Part shown: in pieces, positions 18,653 through 26,515 of the stretch
Position numbering within the stretch: position 1 is the stretch's first letter
Layout of the letters: each line of letters starts with the position of its first letter
DNA from: Pseudomonas sp. SID14000
Lineage (GTDB): Bacteria > Pseudomonadota > Gammaproteobacteria > Pseudomonadales > Pseudomonadaceae
Assembly (NCBI RefSeq): GCF_002165135.1
Contig: NZ_NFZQ01000005.1
Span: 248,001-312,000, forward strand
Length of the DNA: 64,000 bases
Direction of reading: 5' to 3'
The notes under the pieces: model-generated
Database searches by the model: none
The model's input: only the letters and a program-made list of their open reading frames with translations
Told to the model about the DNA's origin: nothing
Program-made: the position numbers and the translations under genes

Positions 18653-19657
18653 TCACTCAGTCTTGAGAGCCTGCGCCATCAGTTCATAGGACCGGATCCG
18701 GTCCGCATGCTCATACAAATCACAGGTAAAGATCAGTTCATCCGCCCCGGTCTGTTCCAGCAGCACTTCCACCTTGGCCCGCACCTTCTGCGGGCTGCCA
18801 ATCATCGCCAGGCCGAGGAAGCTGCCCACCGCGTCCCGCTCATGAGGCAGCCACAACCCATCCATGCTTTCCACTGGCGGCTTCTGCATCAGGCTCTGCC
18901 CGCGAATCAGCGCGAGGATGCGTTGGTACACCGAAGTGGCCAGGTACTCGGCCTTTTCGTCGGTTTCCGCCACCACCATGGGGATGCCCAGCATCACATA
19001 AGGCTTGTCCAGCGTGGTAGAGGGCTTGAAGTGGTTGCGGTACACGCGGATCGCCTCGTGCATTAAGCGCGGCGCAAAGTGCGAGGCGAAGGCGTAGGGC
19101 ATGCCGCGCATGCCAGCCAGTTGGGCGCTGAACAGGCTGGAGCCGAGCAGCCACATCGGCACCTCGGTGTCGTGCCCTGGCACGGCGATCACTTTCTGAT
19201 CATCAGTACGCGGGCCCAGGTAGCGTGACAGTTCCTCGACATCATCCGGGAAGTCATCCGGGCCACCAGCGCGGTCGCGTCGCAGGGCATAGGCGGTCAT
19301 CTGGTCCGAACCCGGCGCGCGGCCCAGGCCCAGGTCGATGCGCCCTGGGTACAGGCTGGCCAAGGTGCCGAACTGCTCGGCGATCACCAGTGGCGCATGG
19401 TTGGGCAGCATGACCCCGCCAGAGCCAACGCGAATGCTCGAGGTACCACCGGCCAGGTAGCCGATCAGCACCGCAGTCGCCGAACTGGCGATGCCGTCCA
19501 TGTTGTGGTGCTCGGCCACCCAGAAGCGGTTGTAGCCAAAGCGCTCGACATGCTGCGCCAGGTCCAGCGAGTTGCGCAGCGACTGCGCCGGGCCGGCGTC
19601 GGCGCGTACCGGCACCAGGTCAAGGGTGGAAATCTTCAGGTCACGCAGCTGCGTCAT
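18653..19657 (-). CDS. Luciferase-like flavin-dependent monooxygenase (LLM class)
   Basis: Flavin-dependent oxidoreductase with a TIM-barrel fold, 334 residues from ATG 19657 ([17 protein letters not shown]), which has GGAGG upstream. Typical blocks are [63 protein letters not shown] and [21 protein letters not shown] at the C-terminus. This resembles the YhbW-like subfamily, whose substrate is unknown. It is divergent from the OsmC gene. Confidence 0.88.
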   Translation of the reverse strand: MTQLRDLKISTLDLVPVRADAGPAQSLRNSLDLAQHVERFGYNRFWVAEHHNMDGIASSATAVLIGYLAGGTSSIRVGSGGVMLPNHAPLVIAEQFGTLASLYPGRIDLGLGRAPGSDQMTAYALRRDRAGGPDDFPDDVEELSRYLGPRTDDQKVIAVPGHDTEVPMWLLGSSLFSAQLAGMRGMPYAFASHFAPRLMHEAIRVYRNHFKPSTTLDKPYVMLGIPMVVAETDEKAEYLATSVYQRILALIRGQSLMQKPPVESMDGLWLPHERDAVGSFLGLAMIGSPQKVRAKVEVLLEQTGADELIFTCDLYEHADRIRSYELMAQALKTE

Positions 19658-19809
19658 GGAGCCTCCGCAAAGGTGTTTGGCCACAGGCCTTTTCAACTCT
19701 GTATGGGCACATTCGACGGATTCAATGCTTGACGTGCGATTGCTCTGAACTTGCCGTAGGCGGCTGGCCTCTGAAGCCATAAGCATGTAACCCGTGACCA
19801 GGAGGCATC

Positions 19810-20235
19810 ATGAAAAAGACAGCATCGGCGATCTGGCAAGGTGGCCTGAAGGACGGTAAAGGCCTGCTTTCCACGGAAAGTGGCGCGCTCAAGCAGAACC
19901 CCTATGGCTTCAACACCCGTTTCGAGGGCTCCCCCGGGACCAACCCGGAGGAGCTGATCGGTGCGGCGCACGCCGGCTGTTTCTCGATGGCGCTGTCGAT
20001 GATGCTGGGCGAGGCGGGGTTCACCCCGGACAGGATCGACACCGCTGCCGAAGTGACACTCGACCAGCAAGATGATGGCTTTGCCATCACGGCGGTGCAT
20101 CTGGTGCTCAGGGCCAAGGTACCTGGGGCGAGTGAGGCGCAATTTTTGGAGATCGCCAACACGGCCAAGGCCGGGTGCCCGGTGTCCAAGGTGTTGAACG
20201 CGAAAATCAGCCTGGATGCGGCGTTGGTGGGTTGA
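19810..20235 (+). CDS. OsmC-family peroxiredoxin
   Basis: Thiol peroxidase-like protein of 141 residues. It carries the two redox cysteines of the Ohr/OsmC superfamily (AAHAGCFSMAL with Cys57; KAGCPVSKVLN with Cys123) and the start KKTASAIWQGGLKDGKG typical of OsmC rather than Ohr. The probable role is hydroperoxide detoxification under osmotic or stationary stress. AGGAGG lies upstream of the ATG. It is followed after 73 bp by the second DUF1161 gene on the same strand. Confidence 0.92.
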   Translation: MKKTASAIWQGGLKDGKGLLSTESGALKQNPYGFNTRFEGSPGTNPEELIGAAHAGCFSMALSMMLGEAGFTPDRIDTAAEVTLDQQDDGFAITAVHLVLRAKVPGASEAQFLEIANTAKAGCPVSKVLNAKISLDAALVG

Positions 20236-20308
20236 AGCAGTGCAATGAGGGCGGTTTGCTGTAGTCTAAACAGCGTCGGCAGCACGCTGCCCTTTCAGGA
20301 GCCGTTTC

Positions 20309-20542
20309 ATGATTCGCGTAGCAATCGCCGTGTTGGCTTCCCTGGTCGCCACATCTGCGCTGGCGGCGGTCAAGCCGTGCGAGGAGCTCAAAGCCGAGAT
20401 CGAGGCCAAGATCCAGGCCCAGGGTGTTTCGTCCTATACCTTGGAAATTGTGCCCAACAGTGAGGTCAAGGACCAGAACATGGTCGTCGGGACCTGCGAT
20501 GGTGGGACCAAGAAGATCATTTATCAGAAGAATGATCGGTAG
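20309..20542 (+). CDS. DUF1161 periplasmic protein, paralogue 2
   Basis: Small secreted protein of 77 residues with a signal peptide (MIRVAIAVLASLVATSALAA) and the same KPCEELKAEIEAKI block as the gene at 18332. The mature part ends GTCDGGTKKIIYQKNDR. CAGGAG lies upstream of the ATG. Function unknown. The C-terminal lysine-rich tail differs from paralogue 1. It is convergent with a lipoprotein gene over a compact hairpin. Confidence 0.85.
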   Translation: MIRVAIAVLASLVATSALAAVKPCEELKAEIEAKIQAQGVSSYTLEIVPNSEVKDQNMVVGTCDGGTKKIIYQKNDR

Positions 20543-20554
20543 ATTCAGGATTTT

Positions 20555-20573
20555 GGGGCTGCAAAGCAGCCCC
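20555..20573. terminator. Compact hairpin at a convergent junction
   Basis: GGGGCTGC-AAA-GCAGCCCC is a perfect 8-bp stem with a 3-nt loop between the stops of the DUF1161 gene and the minus-strand lipoprotein gene. It lacks a good T tract in either direction, so it may act as an mRNA 3'-end stabiliser. Confidence 0.5.
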
Positions 20574-20577
20574 GGCA

Positions 20578-20991
20578 TTACGGAATGCAGAACACCTCGC
20601 TAGGCTCGTTCACCACCACCTTGCGGCTGCCGTCATACAGCAGCACCTGCGGCTCCATCACCGGGGCCCGTGCCTCCAGGCGATAGCGTTCACCGGCCCT
20701 GAAGTCGTCAAAGCGTACGGTCAGGTAGCAGGTACGGTCCCTGGGCTGGGTCATGAGGCCTCCCCCATAGATCTCATAATCGAAGCGCACTACCAGTTCG
20801 TGCTTGCCCGGGGTCACCTGGAAGTAACGGCCATCATCCAGGCGCTGGCCGTCGAGTCGGTCGGCCATGATCAACCTGCCGGGAGTCATGGTGTACAGGT
20901 CGACCCAGGCCTGCTTGGGGTCGACGGGGGGCAAGGGGCTGGCGCAAGCCCCCAGTGCACTGAGGGCGATCAGCATCATGGGCTGGCGCAT
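20578..20991 (-). CDS. Putative lipoprotein, paralogue A
   Basis: Outer- or inner-membrane lipoprotein of 137 residues with unknown function. The signal MRQPMMLIALSALGACAS has a lipobox ending at Cys15-type LGAC. The mature part has PPVDPKQAWVDLYTM, then DGRYFQVTPGKHELVVRFDYE and GERYRLEARAPVMEPQVLLYD. The neighbouring minus-strand gene (21046) has the same length and the same order of motifs, so the two are tandem duplicates. Similar Pseudomonas proteins are annotated only as hypothetical. Confidence 0.75.
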   Translation of the reverse strand: MRQPMMLIALSALGACASPLPPVDPKQAWVDLYTMTPGRLIMADRLDGQRLDDGRYFQVTPGKHELVVRFDYEIYGGGLMTQPRDRTCYLTVRFDDFRAGERYRLEARAPVMEPQVLLYDGSRKVVVNEPSEVFCIP

Positions 20992-21045
20992 GGCAAGACT
21001 CCACTTGCGATTTACACGCTACAAGCATAGCGCCGTTTGTGCGAT

Positions 21046-21459
21046 TCAGGTGCGCTGGCAGCCTGCAGGCAAGCCCTGGCCAACCAGTTTTTGCTGATGG
21101 TCGTAGAGTTTTATCCACGGGCGGAAACCGATGCTGCCAGCCTGCAGCTGGTAGCGCTGGCCGGCACTGAAATCCTTGAAGGTCAGCTTGACCTGGCAAT
21201 CACGCCACAACGGCTCCTTGACCGGGCCGATATTGCTGGGGGTAACCGGAAACTGGTAGCGCACGGTCAGCTCGTGGCTGCCGGGTTGTACTTCGAAATA
21301 ACGGCTGTCGGCCCAGTCGCGTTCATCTACCTGCACGGCGTGCAGCGAGGTGTTGTCGTAGGGCGTGAGGTCGATCCAGGCCTGGTTCGGGTCCGGGGCT
21401 GGCAAGGTCGAACAGGCGGATATCAGCAACAGTGAGCCGGTGACCAACAGTGCACGCAT
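21046..21459 (-). CDS. Putative lipoprotein, paralogue B
   Basis: Lipoprotein of 137 residues from ATG 21459, preceded by AAGGGGG; the upstream in-frame extension is unlikely. The signal is MRALLVTGSLLLISACST with lipobox SAC. It parallels paralogue A: PAPDPNQAWIDLTPYD, DSRYFEVQPGSHELTVRYQF, GQRYQLQAGSIGFRPWIKLYD. About half the conserved positions are shared with paralogue A by eye. Function unknown; the repeated GxHEL-V-R-F/Y strand pattern suggests a beta-sandwich fold. It is divergent from the peptidase gene at 21527. Confidence 0.75.
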   Translation of the reverse strand: MRALLVTGSLLLISACSTLPAPDPNQAWIDLTPYDNTSLHAVQVDERDWADSRYFEVQPGSHELTVRYQFPVTPSNIGPVKEPLWRDCQVKLTFKDFSAGQRYQLQAGSIGFRPWIKLYDHQQKLVGQGLPAGCQRT

Positions 21460-21526
21460 AGCGAAACGCCCCCTTGGCGAGATAGTCTTGGAGTGAATCG
21501 GCCTTGAGCGAGTCAGACAGTCCCGG

Positions 21527-22618
21527 ATGCTTCGACTTATTCTTATGCAGCGCTCAGGCCCTGGGCCACTCGACCTTGTTTTCACCCGTTTGGTTCCGCT
21601 GCTGGCGGTGCTCCTGCTGAACGGTTGCAGCAACGCCGCCTACTATGGGCAGTTGGCCGAGGGCCAGTGGCAGTTGTTGCGTGCACGGCAGCCGGTGGAG
21701 CAGGTATTGGCCGACCCGGCCACCTCCGCACAATTGCGCGCGCGCCTGGAACATGCCAGGCAGGCACGGGCATTTGCCAGCCAGCAGCTGAAGCTGCCGG
21801 ACAACCGCAGCTACCGGGTGTATGCCGACCTTCGCCGGCCCTACGTGGTGTGGAATGTGTTCGCCACCCCCGAGTTGTCGTTGCAGCCGGTAACGCACTG
21901 CTTCCCGATCGCGGGGTGTGTGGCCTATCGCGGCTATTACCAGCAAGGCGCGGCGCGTGGGGCGGCGGCGTTGATGCGCCAGGACGGCATGGATGTGTAC
22001 GTGGGCGGCGTGGAGGCCTATTCGACCCTGGGATGGTTCGACGACCCGATCCTGTCGTCGATGGTCGGTTGGAGCGACGAGCGCTTGGCCACGCTGATCT
22101 TCCATGAGCTGGCCCACCAGCGTTTCTATGTGCAGGATGACACCGAGTTCAACGAGTCGTTTGCCTCTTTCGTCGAGCAGGAAGGCACGCGGCAATGGCG
22201 CGTGGCGCGAGGGCTTGCTGCGGTTGGAGGGGAGCAAGGGCAGCAGCGTGAGCAGTTCATCCGGCTGGTACTGACCAGCCGCGAGCGGCTGCAGACGATT
22301 TATGCCGGGCCTTTGGATGATGTGCAGAAGCGGGCGGCCAAGCAGGCAGAGTTCGAGCGACTAAGGCGGGAATACCGGCAGCTGCGGGATGGCCAGTGGG
22401 GTGGTGACAAGCGTTATGACGCCTGGATGTATGGGCCGATGAACAATGCCAAGTTGTTGCCGTTCGGGCTGTATGACCAGTGGGTACCGGCGTTTGCGGC
22501 GGTGTTCCGCGAGGTTGACGGGGATTGGGCGCGGTTTTATCAGCGGGTGGAGCAGTTGGGGCGGTTGCCGATTGAAGAGCGGAAGGCGGCGTTGCGGCGG
22601 TTGATGGTTCGCCGGTGA
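21527..22618 (+). CDS. Lipoprotein zinc aminopeptidase-like protein (PF10023-type)
   Basis: Predicted zinc peptidase of 363 residues anchored as a lipoprotein (LVPLLAVLLLNGCSNAAYYGQ). The HExxH site is in LIFHELAHQRFYV and the downstream FNESFASFVEQEG supplies a likely third ligand Glu. This matches the proteobacterial family annotated as putative aminopeptidase. The start is uncertain: ATG at 21527 or 21545 or a later codon near the hydrophobic stretch; neither ATG has a strong ribosome-binding site. It is convergent with the HAD phosphatase gene over a short GGGGC...GCCCC hairpin. Substrate unknown. Confidence 0.8.
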   Translation: MLRLILMQRSGPGPLDLVFTRLVPLLAVLLLNGCSNAAYYGQLAEGQWQLLRARQPVEQVLADPATSAQLRARLEHARQARAFASQQLKLPDNRSYRVYADLRRPYVVWNVFATPELSLQPVTHCFPIAGCVAYRGYYQQGAARGAAALMRQDGMDVYVGGVEAYSTLGWFDDPILSSMVGWSDERLATLIFHELAHQRFYVQDDTEFNESFASFVEQEGTRQWRVARGLAAVGGEQGQQREQFIRLVLTSRERLQTIYAGPLDDVQKRAAKQAEFERLRREYRQLRDGQWGGDKRYDAWMYGPMNNAKLLPFGLYDQWVPAFAAVFREVDGDWARFYQRVEQLGRLPIEERKAALRRLMVRR

Positions 22619-22625
22619 GATTTTG

Positions 22626-22645
22626 GGGCCGCCTTGCAGCCCCAA
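22626..22645. terminator. Hairpin at a convergent junction
   Basis: GGGGCCGC-CTT-GCAGCCCC (one mismatch) lies between the convergent peptidase and HAD genes and resembles the hairpin at 20555. No strong T tract. Confidence 0.45.
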
Positions 22646-22651
22646 TAGCCA

Positions 22652-23302
22652 TCAAGCCTTGAGAAATGCCTGATGCATCTCGGCCAAGGTAGCAAAGTGG
22701 TAGGCCGGCTCTTCGGCCATCAACTCTTCCTGGCTACCAAACCCGTACCCCACCGCCACTGCCTGCAACCCATTGCTGCGCGCACCGATCAGGTCATGCT
22801 TGCGGTCGCCGATCATCAGCGTCTGCGCCGGGTCCAGCCCTTCTTCATCAAGCAGGTGGCGAATCAGCTCGACCTTGTTGGTGCGCGTGCCGTCCAGCTC
22901 ACTGCCGTAGATCACCTTGAAGTGGTGGTCGAAGGCGAAGTGCCGGGCGATTTCACGGGCGAATTCCCACGGTTTGGAGGTGGCGATGTACAGCGTGCGG
23001 CCCTGGCCGTTCAGGGCCTCGAGCAGCTCCGGTACACCTTCGAATACCAGGTTTTCGTACAGGCCGGTGACGCTGAAGCGTTCCCGATAGAAGTTCACCG
23101 CATCCCAGGCCTTGGCTTCGTCGAAGCTGTAGAACTGCATGAAGGCCTGCAGCAGGGGTGGGCCGATGAAGTGCTCGAGGCGGGTCAGGTCCGGCTCGTC
23201 GATGCCCAGCTTGGCCAGGGCATACTGGATCGAGCGGGTGATGCCCAGGCGCGGGTCGGTCAGGGTGCCGTCCAGGTCGAAGAGGATGTTTTGCTGGTGC
23301 AT
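22652..23302 (-). CDS. HAD-family phosphatase (phosphoglycolate phosphatase-like)
   Basis: Haloacid dehalogenase-superfamily hydrolase of 216 residues from ATG 23302 (MHQQNILFDLDGTLTDP). Motif I is DLDGT (Asp9, Asp11), motif II is in TLYIATSKPWEF, motif III Lys in TRTNKVELI, and motif IV is MIGDRKHDLIGA. The cap is alpha-helical and resembles Gph-like proteins. Annotations of such proteins as phosphoglycolate phosphatases are not proven; the substrate is uncertain. It lies downstream of the gamma-CA-like gene across a REP pair. Confidence 0.85.
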   Translation of the reverse strand: MHQQNILFDLDGTLTDPRLGITRSIQYALAKLGIDEPDLTRLEHFIGPPLLQAFMQFYSFDEAKAWDAVNFYRERFSVTGLYENLVFEGVPELLEALNGQGRTLYIATSKPWEFAREIARHFAFDHHFKVIYGSELDGTRTNKVELIRHLLDEEGLDPAQTLMIGDRKHDLIGARSNGLQAVAVGYGFGSQEELMAEEPAYHFATLAEMHQAFLKA

Positions 23303-23337
23303 TTGCAGGGTTCCACTTTGAATGCTGAGTGGTCTTC

Positions 23338-23419
23338 TTCGCGGGTAAACCCGCTCCCACAGGGATATCACAGGGCCTGAGGCCGGCGCCGTACCTGTGG
23401 GAGCGGGTTTACCCGCGAA
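23338..23419. repeat. Inverted REP pair
   Basis: REP copies at 23338-23363 and 23394-23419 lie in the short gap between two minus-strand genes (gamma-CA-like upstream, HAD downstream), one of the few REP pairs here between tandem genes. Confidence 0.9.
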
Positions 23420-23424
23420 TGCGG

Positions 23425-23973
23425 TCATTCCGGTTGGTCGTAGCCTTCGGCCAGGTGCTGGTCCTTGAGCTTCACGTAGTTGCTGGCGCTGTAGGCGAAG
23501 AATGCGTGTTCCTGGTCGTTCAGCAGCCGGGCCTGTTTCACCGGGCTGCCCATGTACAGGTAGCCACTGACCAGGCGCTTGCCTGGCGGCACCAGGCTGC
23601 CGGCGCCGATGATCACTTCGTCCTCGACGATAGCGCCGTCCATGATGGTGCTGCCCATGCCGACCAGGATGCGGTTGCCCAGGGTGCAGCCATGCAGCAT
23701 GACCTTGTGGCCGATGGTCACTTCGTCACCGATGATCAGCGGGAAACCGTCCGGGTTGAAGGGACCTGCGTGTGTGATGTGCAGCACGCTGCCGTCCTGC
23801 ACGCTGGTGCGCGCGCCGATGCGGATGCGGTGCATGTCGCCGCGTATCACGGTCAATGGCCAGACCGAGCTGTCTTCACCGATTTCCACGTCCCCCAGTA
23901 CTACCGCCGAACGGTCGACGAAGGCCCTGGGCCCAACTTTCGGAGTGTGTTGCTGGAAGCTTCGGATGGCCAT
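23425..23973 (-). CDS. Gamma-carbonic-anhydrase-like hexapeptide protein (YrdA/PaaY type)
   Basis: Left-handed beta-helix protein of 182 residues from ATG 23973 (MAIRSFQQHTPKVGPRAFVD). Repeated hexapeptides (VVLGDVEIGEDSSVW, IGDEVTIGHKVMLHGCTLG) are obvious, and the three metal-ligand histidines of gamma carbonic anhydrases are conserved in ITHAG and GHKVMLHG. Activity of YrdA-type proteins is variable or unproven. It is divergent from prlC with a 102-bp gap. Confidence 0.88.
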   Translation of the reverse strand: MAIRSFQQHTPKVGPRAFVDRSAVVLGDVEIGEDSSVWPLTVIRGDMHRIRIGARTSVQDGSVLHITHAGPFNPDGFPLIIGDEVTIGHKVMLHGCTLGNRILVGMGSTIMDGAIVEDEVIIGAGSLVPPGKRLVSGYLYMGSPVKQARLLNDQEHAFFAYSASNYVKLKDQHLAEGYDQPE

Positions 23974-24075
23974 GATAGCGTCTCTCATCTGTGCCGATAG
24001 GCAGGCTGCCTGCTGCGGTCGGCGTCGATTGTAATTAAGATGGGGCAGTGTTTCTTCTGCCAAGGTATCCAAACC

Positions 24076-26127
24076 GTGAGTGCGAACAACCCGCTTCTGC
24101 AGTCCTACGATCTGCCGCCCTTCTCGCAAATCCGTGCCGAACACGTGTTGCCGGCGATCGAAGCGATCCTGGCCGACAACCGTAAAGCCATTGCCGAGAT
24201 CCTCGAAAAGCAGGGCAAGAACCCGACCTGGGCCGGCCTGGTACTGGCCATGGATGAGCTGAACGACCGCCTAAGTGCTGCCTGGAGCCCGGTCAGCCAC
24301 CTCAACGCGGTGTGCAACAGCGCGCAGCTGCGCGAAGCCTACGAGTCGTGCCTGCCGGCGCTGAGCGCCTACTCTACCGAACTGGGCCAGAACCGTGCGC
24401 TGTTCGAAGCCTATCAGGCACTGATCGACAGCCCCGAGGCCGCCGGCTTCGACGTGGCGCAAAAGACTATTCTCGAGCATGCCCTGCGTGACTTCCGCCT
24501 GTCGGGTATCGACCTGCCGGCGGAAAAACAGCAGCGCTACGCCGAAGTGCAGAGCAAGCTCAGCGAGCTGGGCAGCCGTTTCTCCAACCAGTTGCTCGAC
24601 GCCACCCAGGCCTGGACCAAGCACGTTACCGACGAAGCCGCGCTGGCCGGCCTGACCGATTCGGCCAAGGCGCAGATGGCTGCCGCAGCCCAGGCCAAGG
24701 GCCTTGACGGCTGGCTGATCACCCTGGAATTCCCCAGCTACTATGCGGTGATGACCTACGCCAGCGACCGCGCCCTGCGCGAAGAGCTGTACGCTGCCTA
24801 CTGCACCCGTGCTTCGGACCAGGGCCCGAATGCCGGCCAGTTCGACAACGGCCCGGTGATGCAGGAAATCCTGAGCCTGCGCCAGGAACTGGCCGAACTG
24901 CTGGGCTACAAGAACTACGCCGAGCTGAGCCTGGCCACCAAGATGGCCGAGTCCAGCGACCAGGTGCTGAGCTTCCTGCGTGACCTGGCCAAGCGTTCCA
25001 AGCCGTTCGCCGCCCAGGACCTGGAGCAGCTCAAGGCCTATGCCGCCGAGCAGGGCTGCCCTGAGCTGGCCAGCTGGGACGCCGGCTACTTCGGTGAAAA
25101 GCTGCGCGAGCAGCGTTACAGCGTTTCGCAGGAAGCCCTGCGCGCCTACTTCCCGATCGACAAGGTGCTGAGCGGCCTGTTCAGCATCGTGCAGCGCCTG
25201 TACGGCATCGAAATCGCCGAGCTAAAAGGCTTCGACAGTTGGCACCCAGATGTGCGCCTGTTCGAGATCAAGGAAAACGGCCAGCACGTCGGCCGCTTCT
25301 TCTTCGACCTCTACGCCCGCGCCAACAAGCGTGGCGGCGCCTGGATGGATGGCGCGCGTGACCGCCGCCGCACAGCCGCTGGCCAGTTGCAGAGCCCGGT
25401 GGCCAACCTGGTGTGCAACTTCACCCCGGCCGCGCCCGGCAAGCCGGCGCTGTTGACCCATGATGAAGTCACCACCTTGTTCCACGAGTTCGGCCACGGC
25501 CTGCACCACATGCTGACCCGCATCGAGCATGCCGGTGTATCCGGCATCAACGGCGTGGCCTGGGACGCTGTCGAACTGCCGAGCCAGTTCATGGAAAACT
25601 GGTGCTGGGAGCCGGAAGGCCTGGCACTGATCTCCGGCCATTACGAAACCGGTGCGGCCCTGCCCCAGGACCTGCTGGACAAGATGCTGGCGGCGAAGAA
25701 CTTCCAGTCGGGCATGATGATGGTGCGCCAACTGGAGTTCTCGCTATTCGACTTCGAGCTGCACGCCACCCATGGCGACGGCCGTAGCGTGCTGCAGGTG
25801 CTCGAAGGCGTGCGCGACGAGGTGTCGGTCATGCGCCCACCGGCGTACAACCGCTTCCCCAACAGCTTTGCGCACATCTTCGCTGGCGGTTATGCAGCGG
25901 GCTACTACAGCTACAAGTGGGCCGAGGTGCTGTCGGCTGATGCCTTCTCGCGCTTCGAGGAAGAAGGCGTGTTGAACGCCGAGACCGGTCACGCCTTCCG
26001 CGAGGCGATTCTGGCACGCGGTGGTTCGCGCGAGCCGATGGAGCTGTTCGTCGACTTCCGTGGCCGTGAGCCTTCCATCGATGCCTTGCTGCGCCATAGT
26101 GGCCTGAGCGAGGACGCTGCAGCATGA
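24076..26127 (+). CDS. prlC: Oligopeptidase A (M3 family)
   Basis: Cytoplasmic zinc metallopeptidase that degrades short peptides, including cleaved signal peptides. The likely start is GTG 24076 (SANNPLLQSYDLPPF), with CAAGG upstream, giving 683 residues against 680 in E. coli. The zinc site HEFGH is at residues 470-474, the third ligand Glu in DAVELPSQFMENW, and the substrate-binding stretch FAGGYAAGYYSYKW is intact. It overlaps the downstream zinc-ribbon gene by 4 bp (ATGA). A divergent paralogue follows at 26516. Confidence 0.95.
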   Translation: MSANNPLLQSYDLPPFSQIRAEHVLPAIEAILADNRKAIAEILEKQGKNPTWAGLVLAMDELNDRLSAAWSPVSHLNAVCNSAQLREAYESCLPALSAYSTELGQNRALFEAYQALIDSPEAAGFDVAQKTILEHALRDFRLSGIDLPAEKQQRYAEVQSKLSELGSRFSNQLLDATQAWTKHVTDEAALAGLTDSAKAQMAAAAQAKGLDGWLITLEFPSYYAVMTYASDRALREELYAAYCTRASDQGPNAGQFDNGPVMQEILSLRQELAELLGYKNYAELSLATKMAESSDQVLSFLRDLAKRSKPFAAQDLEQLKAYAAEQGCPELASWDAGYFGEKLREQRYSVSQEALRAYFPIDKVLSGLFSIVQRLYGIEIAELKGFDSWHPDVRLFEIKENGQHVGRFFFDLYARANKRGGAWMDGARDRRRTAAGQLQSPVANLVCNFTPAAPGKPALLTHDEVTTLFHEFGHGLHHMLTRIEHAGVSGINGVAWDAVELPSQFMENWCWEPEGLALISGHYETGAALPQDLLDKMLAAKNFQSGMMMVRQLEFSLFDFELHATHGDGRSVLQVLEGVRDEVSVMRPPAYNRFPNSFAHIFAGGYAAGYYSYKWAEVLSADAFSRFEEEGVLNAETGHAFREAILARGGSREPMELFVDFRGREPSIDALLRHSGLSEDAAA

Positions 26128-26405
26128 GCGAGGTAGCCGTGAACAAGACCAAGAAACGCTTCATTGCCGGGGCGGTATGCCCGGCGTGCAGCGAGACCGA
26201 CAAGCTGATGATGTGGAACGAAGACGGTGTACCACACCGAGAGTGCGTGGCCTGCGGCTTTACCGACACCCTCAACGAGCAAGGTCTGTCGGTGCCGAAG
26301 GAACTCGGCACCCGGGTCAACCATCTGGAACCGAAAGCCGCGCCGGCCAAGGTACAGACCGTGCAGTTCTTCCCCAACCCGAAGCTGAAGAAGCCGGCTG
26401 AATAA
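26124..26405 (+). CDS. YheV-type zinc-ribbon protein
   Basis: Protein of 93 residues with two CxxC pairs (VCPACSET and CVACGFTDT) spaced as a zinc ribbon, and a basic N-terminus NKTKKRFIAGA. It matches the YheV/DUF2387 putative metal-binding family. Its start overlaps the prlC stop, so it is translationally coupled with it; the pairing with a peptidase gene is conserved in gammaproteobacteria. No function is known. Confidence 0.88.
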   Translation: MSEVAVNKTKKRFIAGAVCPACSETDKLMMWNEDGVPHRECVACGFTDTLNEQGLSVPKELGTRVNHLEPKAAPAKVQTVQFFPNPKLKKPAE

Positions 26406-26415
26406 AGCTGTCATG

Positions 26416-26440
26416 CCGCCCGGGCGCCGTGCCCGGGTGG
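26416..26440. other. Intergenic hairpin after yheV-type gene
   Basis: CCGCCCGGGC-GCCGT-GCCCGGGTGG folds into a 10-bp stem (one G-T wobble) 11 nt after the zinc-ribbon gene. No T tract follows, so it may be a 3' stabiliser or weak terminator before the second M3 gene. Confidence 0.45.
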
Positions 26441-26515
26441 TAGATAGTCAGGCCATCTGCTGCACGCTCGCCATGCAAGCTCGCCTGCTCTTTTATACGA
26501 GCAAGGTGTTGCACC

